Positions 1-5,060 of a stretch of DNA of 5,060 nt are shown here, one piece after another; within the stretch, counting starts at the first letter, position 1, and every line of letters starts with the position of its first letter. The stretch is from Lysobacteraceae bacterium (GTDB lineage: Bacteria; Pseudomonadota; Gammaproteobacteria; Xanthomonadales; Rhodanobacteraceae). The notes under the pieces are model-generated. The model saw only the letters and a list, made by a program, of their open reading frames with translations. It did no database searches and was not told the DNA's origin. Made by a program: the position numbers and the translations under genes. Where the stretch lies: assembly GCA_018971925.1 (NCBI GenBank), contig JAGWZT010000182.1, positions 1-5,060 of the forward strand. Direction: 5' to 3'.

Positions 1-630
1 GAAGGGCACGTCCTGCTGGTCATTGCCGAGACTGCGGCCGACGTAACTGACGATACCCGCGCTGACTGAATGATCGAGGCCGTACGGCGAACCGATCGCC
101 ACCACCCACTGCCCGGGCTGCAGGGCATTCGAATTGCCGATCTGCACCGTTGGCAGGTTGGTGGCATCAATCTTCAGCAACGCGATGTCGTAGCCCTTGT
201 CGGTGCCGATGACCTTGGCCGCAAAAGTGCGGTGGTCGGAAAGGTGCACCTTCACCGTATCGGCGTTGGCCACCACGTGGCGGTTGGTGAGGATGTAACC
301 GTCGGACGAGATGATGAAACCCGAACCCAGCGATTCGCCGCCACGATCGGGTTGCTGGAACTGCGGCCCGAACGGCATGCCGAAGAAGTGCCGGAAGATT
401 TCCGGTATCTGCTGTTGCTGGGTTTGCTGCTGCTGATCCGGACTGTCGCTGCCCATCTCGCTGGCATGGTCGTAGTGCGCGACCACGTTCACCACCGCGG
501 GCCCGTACTTCTGCACGATGCTGGTGAAGTCCGGCAGCGCCGCGGTCGGCGTCGCCGCCAGCCCCACGCCCGCGCCGGAAAAACACAACAGAACGAATAC
601 GGCGGCTATCCGCCTCGCCCGTTTCAACAT
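1..630 (-). CDS. mucD: Periplasmic serine protease/chaperone, DegP/HtrA (MucD) family, N-terminal part
   Basis: The first 210 codons are present; the gene runs off the left edge. HtrA-family proteases degrade or refold damaged proteins in the periplasm. Residues 1-26 look like a Sec signal peptide: a basic start (MLKRARR), a hydrophobic core and an AxA-like site near GLAA. Residues 66-74 are a glutamine tract (QQQQTQQQQ) in the variable LA-loop region. The trypsin-like domain follows, with catalytic His118 in TNRHVV and Asp148 in YDIALLKI, then the family motif GSPYGLDHSVSAGIVS near 180-195. The catalytic serine motif (GNSGG) and the PDZ domains would lie just past the edge. The start at 630 has AAGGAG six bases upstream. 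An in-frame ATG at 645 exists but has no good ribosome binding site. Its place after rpoE and rseA points to the MucD role in the sigma-E envelope-stress response; DegP versus DegQ naming cannot be settled from half the protein. Confidence 0.95.
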   Translation of the reverse strand, partial: MLKRARRIAAVFVLLCFSGAGVGLAATPTAALPDFTSIVQKYGPAVVNVVAHYDHASEMGSDSPDQQQQTQQQQIPEIFRHFFGMPFGPQFQQPDRGGESLGSGFIISSDGYILTNRHVVANADTVKVHLSDHRTFAAKVIGTDKGYDIALLKIDATNLPTVQIGNSNALQPGQWVVAIGSPYGLDHSVSAGIVSYVGRSLGNDQQDVPF

Positions 631-636
631 GGTGTT

Positions 637-642
637 CTCCTT
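637..642 (-). promoter_or_regulatory. Ribosome binding site of mucD
   Basis: AAGGAG on the minus strand, six bases before the ATG at 630. It decides between two in-frame ATG codons: the one at 645 overlaps this site and has only CAAATCAC before it, so 630 is favoured. Confidence 0.8.
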
Positions 643-662
643 CATGTGATTTGCAAAACAGG

Positions 663-678
663 ATGCCGTGTCCGGCAT
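663..678 (-). repeat. Short perfect hairpin upstream of mucD
   Basis: ATGCCG and CGGCAT pair perfectly across a 4-base loop. On the minus-strand transcript the stem is followed by CCTGTTTTGC, so it has a four-base T run two to three bases downstream. That could make a weak, leaky terminator or attenuator ahead of mucD. The stem is short, so no strong terminator is claimed. Confidence 0.3.
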
Positions 679-796
679 GCACGCACACGCGCGCTGCCCA
701 AACCGGGCGCGGCGCAAAACAAGAGGTGCGGCGCGCGTCCGCGAAACAACGATTGGCGCGATCCGGCCTGCCGTGCAATGCGCGGCGACCGATGGA

Positions 797-1468
797 TCAG
801 TGCCGGGCAGCGGAACTGCTGGCCGGCGGTGATTCCGGAAGCAGCACGATCGAGAACGGCAACTCGGATTGGCCGGCCTGGAACGAGGGCATCAACGGCA
901 ACGCGGCATCACGCGCATAAGTGGCGCGCCGCAGGTAATCGGGCTGCATCAAGCCGGTGCCGTACACCACGTTGGCGGACGCGGGCTGGATGGGGAGTGC
1001 CGTCGGCTGGCGTGACAACAGCCACGGCGGCGGCGTGACCTGGTTCCCCGCAGGCGCGGCTTCGGCCAGCGCAGTTGCCGCTGCCGGAGCAGGCGCGGTG
1101 CTGGACTGCGTGACCGTCGCCGGTGCGCCCACACGGGGATTCGGGGTGTTCAACATCAGCGCGGCGACGGCCACGCCCGCGGCGATGGCGCCGCCGCCCA
1201 TGTAACGCGCCCAGTGCCGCTGACGCATGCGCGGCGCCGCTTCCACCTGGACCGCGGCGACGACGCGTGAAGCGAAATCGTTGTCGCGTTGCGGCGCCGA
1301 CATGCGTGCCGAATCGGAGACGAGGCACGCGCGGATCAGGTGCCAGCGCGACCAGGTCGCGCCGAGCTCGGGATCGTGGTCGAGGCGCCGCAGCAGGAAA
1401 CGGGTCGGCTCTGCGGCCAATTCACCGTCCATCAGGGCGGAAAGGTCTTCGCGGCTGGTCGGATCCAT
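797..1468 (-). CDS. rseA: Sigma-E anti-sigma factor RseA (single-pass inner-membrane protein)
   Basis: 223 residues. Residues 1-75 match the RseA N-terminal domain that binds and holds RpoE in the cytoplasm: a start of the type SREDLSALMDGEL, then a helical stretch with WSRWHLIRACL. Basic residues (MRQRHWAR, 81-88) precede one membrane segment at about 89-106 (YMGGGAIAAGVAVAALML), giving N-in, C-out topology by the positive-inside rule. The periplasmic part, 107-223, is rich in Ala, Pro, Gln and Ser, with a more ordered-looking stretch near 166-210. In the known pathway DegS and then RseP cut RseA to free sigma-E; neither protease is in the window. No RseB gene follows, so any RseB-like protection must come from elsewhere or be absent. 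The ATG has AGAGG nine bases upstream. Placed 33 bases after rpoE, it is surely co-transcribed with it. The periplasmic half is weakly conserved in this family, so the call rests on the N-terminus, topology and context. Confidence 0.9.
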   Translation of the reverse strand: MDPTSREDLSALMDGELAAEPTRFLLRRLDHDPELGATWSRWHLIRACLVSDSARMSAPQRDNDFASRVVAAVQVEAAPRMRQRHWARYMGGGAIAAGVAVAALMLNTPNPRVGAPATVTQSSTAPAPAAATALAEAAPAGNQVTPPPWLLSRQPTALPIQPASANVVYGTGLMQPDYLRRATYARDAALPLMPSFQAGQSELPFSIVLLPESPPASSSAARH

Positions 1469-1501
1469 TACCTTGCACCTCTTGCAGCACGGTTCAACAA
1501 A

Positions 1502-2176
1502 TCAGGCATCTTCATTCGAAAGCAGCGGCCGCAGTTTTTCGTCGATCGCTTCGCGCGCCCGGAAGATGCGCGAACGCACCGTTCCGATCGGGCAGTCCAT
1601 GCGTTCGGCGATTTCCTCGTAGGACAGACCATCGACCTCGCGCAGGGTAATCGCGTCGCGCAGCTCTTCGGGCAGCTTTTCGACCGTGGCGAACACCGTT
1701 TGTTCAATTTCGTGGCGGGCCAGCTCGTGCTCGGGGGTGGCTTCGTCGCGGAGGCGCGCGCCGGCGTCGAACTGCACGGCGGTGTCGGCGTCGATGTCCT
1801 CGGCGGGCGGGCGGCGGCCCTGGGCGACCAGGTGGTTCTTGGCGGTGTTCACGGCGATCTTGTACATCCACGTATAAAAAGCGCTGTCCCCACGGAAGGC
1901 ACCGATCGCGCGATAGGCGCGGATGAAGGCTTCCTGGGCAACATCCTCGCATTCGCTCCAGTCACGCACATACCTCGACACCAGGCCGATGATCTTGTGC
2001 TGGTATTTGCGAACCAGCAGGTCGAAGGCCTTGTTGTCGCCTTTGCGCACGCGCTCGACCAGAGCACGATCGGTTTCCACATCGCCCATGCGGGCGGCAC
2101 TCCCTACGGCGCCGGACGCAACATGCGCACCGGTATGACCGCGCCCCTGGCGCGAAAGTTCAGGCGAGTTGGCCAT
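1502..2176 (-). CDS. rpoE: RNA polymerase sigma factor RpoE (ECF, sigma-E/AlgU type)
   Basis: 224 residues from the ATG at 2176. It directs RNA polymerase to envelope-stress promoters. Region 2 spans about 48-115, with the hallmark stretch FDLLVRKYQHKIIGLVSRYV, then DVAQEAFIRAYRAIGAF (region 2.2) and FYTWMYKIAVNTAKNHL (2.3-2.4, -10 recognition). A linker rich in Asp and Ala (120-150) leads to region 4 at about 165-215: LPEELRDAITLREVDGLSYEEIAERMDCPIGTVRSRI read as a helix-turn-helix for the -35 element. The common family N-terminus corresponds to Met30 (MGDVETDRALVERV, codon at 2087-2089), so residues 1-29 are an extension of low complexity. The upstream start has the better ribosome binding site (AAGGA, seven bases away), whereas Met30 has GGAG ten bases away. 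I take 2176, but 2089 is a real alternative. It is the first gene of an operon with rseA and mucD; autoregulation is usual in the family, but no clear sigma-E promoter is visible upstream. Confidence 0.96.
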   Translation of the reverse strand: MANSPELSRQGRGHTGAHVASGAVGSAARMGDVETDRALVERVRKGDNKAFDLLVRKYQHKIIGLVSRYVRDWSECEDVAQEAFIRAYRAIGAFRGDSAFYTWMYKIAVNTAKNHLVAQGRRPPAEDIDADTAVQFDAGARLRDEATPEHELARHEIEQTVFATVEKLPEELRDAITLREVDGLSYEEIAERMDCPIGTVRSRIFRAREAIDEKLRPLLSNEDA

Positions 2177-2183
2177 CCCGCAA

Positions 2184-2188
2184 TCCTT
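2184..2188 (-). promoter_or_regulatory. Ribosome binding site of the upstream rpoE start
   Basis: AAGGA on the minus strand, seven bases before the ATG at 2176. It supports the longer RpoE over the internal start at 2089. Confidence 0.65.
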
Positions 2189-2213
2189 GAAATCGTTCGT
2201 TGCATAGGGTTGG

Positions 2214-2257
2214 GTCGGTCCCCTGCCGGATCAAGCGTAACGGGCGGCAGGGCCGAC
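2214..2257. repeat. Interrupted inverted repeat between rpoE and the fad gene
   Basis: The left arm is GTCGG, a two-base bulge (TC), then CCCTGCCG (2214-2228). The right arm is CGGCAGGGCCGAC (2245-2257). The arms pair over 13 bp with 16 bases between them; the inner 8 bp are contiguous and perfect. No T run follows on either strand, so it does not look like a terminator. It lies 38 bases from the rpoE start and about 86 from the fad start. It may be a transcription factor binding site or a structured leader of the rpoE mRNA. Pairing is seen; function is inferred. Confidence 0.55.
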
Positions 2258-2284
2258 GGGTAAACGCCGCAGGCCGCCCGGACG

Positions 2285-2313
2285 TTGACCGCATCCTCCG
2301 GCCGGCCGATGAT
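2285..2313 (+). promoter_or_regulatory. Candidate sigma-70 promoter for the fad gene
   Basis: TTGACC (2285-2290, five of six to the -35 consensus) and GATGAT (2308-2313, four of six to the -10 consensus) are 17 bases apart. Transcription would begin near 2320, giving a leader of about 20 bases before the GTG. A 10-base perfect palindrome, CGGCCGGCCG, at 2299-2308 fills the spacer and touches the -10 element, where a repressor could bind. GC-rich genomes give such matches by chance, so this is a candidate only. Confidence 0.4.
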
Positions 2314-2331
2314 GCCCCTTCGGTTGCAAGC

Positions 2332-2336
2332 AGGAG
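2332..2336 (+). promoter_or_regulatory. Ribosome binding site of the fad gene
   Basis: AGGAG six bases before GTG at 2343. It supports a GTG start; the next in-frame ATG is codon 24, which would cut into the hydratase fold. Confidence 0.8.
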
Positions 2337-2342
2337 TACGAC

Positions 2343-4388
2343 GTGTTCGAGGGTCTGCGGCTCAGCCACTGGAAGGTTGCACAAGACATCGACGGCGTGC
2401 TGACGCTGACCATGGATCGTAGCGGCAGCAACGTGAACGCCTTGTCACGCGCGCTGCTGGACGAACTTGACGCGATGCTGGAACGCGTGGCCATCGAACG
2501 GCCCGCCGCGGTCGTGATCCATTCCGGCAAACCCTCGGGTTTCGCGGTGGGCGCGGACCTGAAGGAATTCGAGGGTTACGAACACCAGGGCACGGTGCGC
2601 GAGGAAATCGAAAACGGCCAGCGCGTGTTCGAACGCCTGGCGCGATTGCCGATGCCGACCGTGGCCGCGATCCACGGCGCCTGCATGGGTGGCGGCACCG
2701 AACTCGCCCTGGCGTGCAGGATGCGCGTCGCCGCGCGCACGCCGGAGACCCGCATCGCGTTGCCGGAAGTGCAGCTCGGCATCCATCCGGGCTGGGGCGG
2801 TACGGCACGCCTGCCACGGCTGATCGGCGCGCCGAAAGCACTTGCGATGATGCTGACCGGGCGCACGGCTTCGGCCGAACGCGCGCTCGCGGAAGGCCTG
2901 GTAGACCGGCTGGCCGCACCCGACAAGCTGATCGACGAAGCGAAAAAACTGGCGCTGCGTCCGTCCACGCGTCCGTTCGCGCAGCGTGCCATCGCGTGGT
3001 GGACGAATTGCTGGCCCGCACGGCAAATCCTCGCGCCGATCGTGCGCAAACAGGCCGCGGCCAAGGCGCCGCCAAAACACTACCCCGCGCCGTTCGCGTT
3101 GATCGAAGTCTGGCGCCGCGGCGGCGACATCGCGCAGCGGCTCAAGCTGGAAGCGCGTTCGGTCGCGAAACTCAGCGCAACGCCGACCGCGCACAATCTC
3201 ATACGCATCTTCTTCCTGCGCGAACGCATGCGCGGGCTCGCGGGCGACACCCCGCACGGCATCCGCCACGTGCATGTGGTCGGCGCAGGCGTGATGGGTG
3301 GCGACATCGCCGCGTGGAGCGCGCTGCGCGGCTTCGAGGTGACGCTGCAGGACCGCGAGATGAAGTTCATCGAACCGTCCCTTTCACGCGCCCGCAAGTT
3401 GTTCGAGAAGAAACTGAAAACGCGCGAACGCATCGAACCGGCCGAAGCGCGCCTCGCGCCGGATGTCGAAGGCGCGGGCATCGCGTCCTCGCAACTCGCG
3501 ATCGAGGCCATCTACGAAAATCCGGACGCGAAGGAAGCCGTGTATCGGGCGCTCGAACCGAAGATCGCGCGCGATGCGTTGATCGCCACCAACACGTCAT
3601 CGATTCCGCTGGACGAATTGCGCGTTGCGTTCGCGGAACCAAGGCGATTCCTCGGCCTGCACTTCTTCAATCCGGTCGCGCAAATGCCGCTGGTGGAAGT
3701 GGTTCGCCACGACGCGCTCGATTCCTCGCTGGAAAAACGTGCGTGGGCGTGGGTGAAAGCCATCGGCAAGCTGCCGCTGCCGGTCAAGGGCACGCCGGGA
3801 TTCCTGGTCAACCGCACCCTGGTGCCGTACCTGCTGGAAGCCGTGCGCTGCCACACCGAGGGCATTCCCGATCCGGTGATCGACCGCGCCGGCAAACGTT
3901 TCGGCATGCCGATGGGACCGATCGAACTGATCGACACGGTGGGGCTGGACGTTGCACTGTCGGTGGGCAAGGAACTCGGTCCATTCCTCAACCTTGAACT
4001 TCCGGCGGGCATCGCCGACAAGGTCGAGGGCGGCAAGCGCGGCAAGAAGGACGGCCAGGGCTTCTACGTGTGGAAGGACGGCAAGCCCGAGAAGCCGAAA
4101 GTCGATGTGGGCTCCCGCGCACCGGACGACCTCGAAGACCGCCTGATCCTGCCGATGCTCAACGAAGCGGTCGCCTGCCTGCACGACGGCGTGGTCGCGG
4201 ATGCCGACCTGCTGGATGCCGGCGTGATCTTCGGCACCGGTTTCGCACCCTTCCGCGGCGGTCCGATCCAGTACATCCGCTCGACCGGCGCGGGCGTGCT
4301 GCGCGAAAAGCTCGAAGCACTCGCGAAAACACACGGTCCGCGCTTCGCACCGAAACAAGGCTGGTTCAATCCGGCATTGGCCAAGTAG
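2343..4388 (+). CDS. fadJ: Bifunctional enoyl-CoA hydratase / 3-hydroxyacyl-CoA dehydrogenase (FadJ/FadB type)
   Basis: 681 residues from a GTG start. It carries out steps two and three of beta-oxidation: hydration of trans-2-enoyl-CoA, then NAD-dependent oxidation to 3-ketoacyl-CoA. The crotonase domain is about 10-200: oxyanion-hole segment AVGADL (68-73) and HGACMGGGTE, with both catalytic glutamates of the family present, Glu120 and Glu142 (LPEVQLGIHPGWGG). A linker (205-305) leads to the dehydrogenase: Rossmann motif VVGAGVMGG (312-320), Asp337 ending strand two (NAD ribose contact), TNTSS (416-420), catalytic His440 in HFFNP and Glu452 twelve residues later, and GFLVNR (486-491). C-terminal helical domains follow, with RFGMPMGPIELID and FGTGFAPFRGG. 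All key residues are intact. The hydratase motifs resemble FadJ slightly more than FadB, and the length is a little below E. coli FadJ (714) and FadB (729). No thiolase gene (fadA/fadI) adjoins it, so it seems monocistronic. FadJ versus FadB is not firmly settled. Confidence 0.95.
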   Translation: MFEGLRLSHWKVAQDIDGVLTLTMDRSGSNVNALSRALLDELDAMLERVAIERPAAVVIHSGKPSGFAVGADLKEFEGYEHQGTVREEIENGQRVFERLARLPMPTVAAIHGACMGGGTELALACRMRVAARTPETRIALPEVQLGIHPGWGGTARLPRLIGAPKALAMMLTGRTASAERALAEGLVDRLAAPDKLIDEAKKLALRPSTRPFAQRAIAWWTNCWPARQILAPIVRKQAAAKAPPKHYPAPFALIEVWRRGGDIAQRLKLEARSVAKLSATPTAHNLIRIFFLRERMRGLAGDTPHGIRHVHVVGAGVMGGDIAAWSALRGFEVTLQDREMKFIEPSLSRARKLFEKKLKTRERIEPAEARLAPDVEGAGIASSQLAIEAIYENPDAKEAVYRALEPKIARDALIATNTSSIPLDELRVAFAEPRRFLGLHFFNPVAQMPLVEVVRHDALDSSLEKRAWAWVKAIGKLPLPVKGTPGFLVNRTLVPYLLEAVRCHTEGIPDPVIDRAGKRFGMPMGPIELIDTVGLDVALSVGKELGPFLNLELPAGIADKVEGGKRGKKDGQGFYVWKDGKPEKPKVDVGSRAPDDLEDRLILPMLNEAVACLHDGVVADADLLDAGVIFGTGFAPFRGGPIQYIRSTGAGVLREKLEALAKTHGPRFAPKQGWFNPALAK

Positions 4389-4406
4389 GGCGGGTGCCAA
4401 CCCGCC
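4385..4406 (+). repeat. REP-like GTAG-footed hairpin overlapping the fad stop codon
   Basis: GTAG (4385-4388) is followed at once by a perfect 7-bp stem, GGCGGGT (4389-4395) with ACCCGCC (4400-4406), around a four-base GCCA loop. A GTAG foot next to a GC-rich hairpin is the hallmark of REP sequences mobilised by RAYT (TnpA-REP) proteins, including the GTAG family known as SMAG in Stenotrophomonas. The TAG of GTAG is the stop codon of the fad gene. One copy cannot prove membership of a repeat family. Confidence 0.45.
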
Positions 4407-4416
4407 TTCGGATTTT
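4389..4416 (+). terminator. Possible terminator after the fad gene
   Basis: The 7-bp GC stem at 4389-4406 is followed by TTCGGATTTT, a broken T run that is weak for a rho-independent terminator. It sits directly after the stop codon and between convergent genes, where a terminator is expected. On the opposite strand no T run follows the stem, so it would not stop the transporter transcript well. Confidence 0.4.
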
Positions 4417-4482
4417 CCGCGCTACCGGACAATGGCGGGATTTCTCTGGATCAAGTCCGGGGTGCTCGTGCCCTACACGGCC
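4407..4482. other. Convergent intergenic region
   Basis: The stretch between the fad hairpin and the transporter stop codon. It contains a short CGGA/TCCG stem with a TTT loop (4409-4419) and a CTAC at 4473-4476, which is GTAG on the minus strand. No gene, promoter or strong minus-strand terminator is apparent. Confidence 0.4.
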
Positions 4483-5060
4483 TCAAGCCGTCGCCAGCAC
4501 CAGCACGGCGACGACCGCGAGTGCGAGGCCGACCCGACTGAGCCGCCCGAGGTGCTCGCCGAGCCACCACACGCCTACGATCGTGGCCAGCACGATCACG
4601 CCGATGTTCATGGCGGAAAACACCAGCGCCGGATCGTGCGCGAGGTGGCGATGCGCCTGCACGTAGAACAGGATATTGCCGAAGTTGAATACGCCTAGCA
4701 GCACTGCACCGCCGGCGTTGCGCCAGTTCCAGCGCGCGCGTCCGCTTGCATAAAGCCAGACGATCGCGAGCATCGCCAACACGAACGCCAGCACGAAGGT
4801 CGCCAGCAATACATCCGCGAAGGGCACACCGGTCAGTTGCGCGACGCGTTTGAACAGGATGTCGATGGCGCCCATGCCTGCGAACACGGCCAGCGGCCAC
4901 CACCACCCGCCGGAGGCTGCCGCTCGCGCACCGACGCCGCGCTTGCGCAGCACGATGCACGCAATCGCGGTCAACCCGATGGCCATGCCGGCACCTTTGT
5001 GCCAGGAAAACGCTTCGCCGAACAAGGTGAACGCGGCCAGCAACGGCAACAGCAACGACA
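4483..5060 (-). CDS. EamA/DMT-superfamily membrane transporter, C-terminal part
   Basis: 191 codons are present; the reading frame stays open to the right edge and the start lies beyond it. The fragment has about seven hydrophobic segments, near 1-13, 23-37, 53-69, 81-103, 116-134, 144-166 and 173-190. Residues 1-40 look like the end of the first EamA repeat: a hydrophobic run, then FGE (Glu15) and a helix ending LRKR. Residues 53-190 look like a whole second repeat, with the matching sign VWWLGEHL (Glu168) before the last helix. This internal duplication with a GE near each penultimate helix is the EamA pattern, so the full protein should be near 290-300 residues with ten helices. The family exports or imports small metabolites and amino acids; the substrate cannot be read from this. 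It is convergent to the fad gene and probably unrelated to it. A CTG/TTG-rich start inside the fragment is not a true start. Confidence 0.85.
   Translation of the reverse strand, partial: SLLLPLLAAFTLFGEAFSWHKGAGMAIGLTAIACIVLRKRGVGARAAASGGWWWPLAVFAGMGAIDILFKRVAQLTGVPFADVLLATFVLAFVLAMLAIVWLYASGRARWNWRNAGGAVLLGVFNFGNILFYVQAHRHLAHDPALVFSAMNIGVIVLATIVGVWWLGEHLGRLSRVGLALAVVAVLVLATA

Larger units (their letters stand above)
631..796 (-). other. rseA-mucD intergenic spacer with small hairpins
   Basis: These 166 bases separate the rseA stop from the mucD start, wide for an operon whose other gap is 33 bases. No convincing coding frame lies here on the minus strand. Two potential stem-loops are visible: a perfect 6-bp stem with a 4-base loop at 663-678 (ATGCCG/CGGCAT) and a GC-rich 7-bp stem with a one-base bulge at 692-711. 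I could not find a convincing sigma-70 or sigma-E promoter for mucD. The spacer may hold an attenuator, an RNA processing site or an undetected promoter. Confidence 0.5.

Noticed and set aside
601..614. GGCGG/CCGCC hairpin in the mucD signal-peptide codons
   Set aside because: A 5-bp GC stem is common in DNA of this composition and the codons serve the signal peptide.
653..721. GCAAAACA twice, 61 bases apart, upstream of mucD
   Set aside because: An 8-base direct repeat with no further symmetry or family match is likely to be chance.
70..1038. Long plus-strand open frame of 322 codons over mucD and rseA
   Set aside because: It lies antisense to two well-recognised genes and crosses their boundary and spacer. 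Its translation is Arg/Ala/Gly-rich with no family signature, as expected of a shadow frame in GC-rich DNA.
1289..2263. Long plus-strand open frame of 324 codons opposite rseA and rpoE
   Set aside because: Antisense to the strongly conserved RpoE and running through both gene ends; no start signal and no recognisable domain.
2264..2286. AAC, 17 bases, CGT on the minus strand as an ECF-type rpoE promoter
   Set aside because: The match is only to the minimal ECF core and lacks the GAACTT and TCTRA elements expected for an RpoE-type sigma factor; too weak to annotate.
2714..3997. Open frame of 427 codons in another frame within the fad gene
   Set aside because: Fully inside a gene with all catalytic motifs intact; composition (Arg and Ala rich) is typical of a frame-shifted reading of GC-rich codons.
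4459..4476. Second GTAG (minus strand) near the transporter stop, which with the fad hairpin could form an inverted REP pair (REPIN)
   Set aside because: The orientation fits, but the adjacent sequence forms only a weak stem with wobble pairs and does not resemble the arms of the first hairpin.
4432..4698. 88-codon plus-strand frame beginning in the convergent gap
   Set aside because: Mostly antisense to the conserved end of the transporter, with no ribosome binding site and no recognisable motif.

Overview
The window is GC-rich and tightly packed. It reads as chromosomal DNA of a gammaproteobacterium, most likely of the Xanthomonadales (Xanthomonadaceae or Rhodanobacteraceae). The main reason is the gene order rpoE, rseA, mucD with no rseB between rseA and mucD, which I recall as typical of that group. 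The protein sequences agree, but no search was run, so the taxon is an inference.

Positions 1-2176, minus strand: an envelope-stress operon, transcribed rpoE (1502-2176), rseA (797-1468), mucD (from 630, running off the left edge before its catalytic serine). RpoE is an extracytoplasmic-function sigma factor, RseA its membrane-anchored anti-sigma factor, and MucD/DegP a periplasmic serine protease and chaperone. The family model is that misfolded envelope proteins trigger proteolysis of RseA, freeing RpoE, while MucD clears the damaged proteins. rpoE and rseA are 33 bases apart. rseA and mucD are separated by a 166-base spacer holding small hairpins.

Positions 2177-2342: a 166-base divergent intergenic region. 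It holds the rpoE ribosome binding site, a large interrupted inverted repeat (2214-2257), a candidate sigma-70 promoter facing right and a 10-base palindrome in the spacer of that promoter.

Positions 2343-4388, plus strand: a complete bifunctional enoyl-CoA hydratase / 3-hydroxyacyl-CoA dehydrogenase (FadJ/FadB type) for fatty-acid beta-oxidation, starting at GTG. No thiolase partner gene follows it.

Positions 4389-4482: a convergent intergenic region. A GTAG-footed hairpin of REP type begins inside the fad stop codon and may also act as a transcription terminator.

Positions 4483-5060, minus strand: the C-terminal part of an EamA/DMT-family membrane transporter whose start lies beyond the right edge.

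The genes are familiar housekeeping and stress genes, and I see no mobile element, CRISPR array, RNA gene or clearly new system. The observations most worth following are the GTAG hairpin fused to the fad stop codon and the inverted repeat between rpoE and the fad gene.
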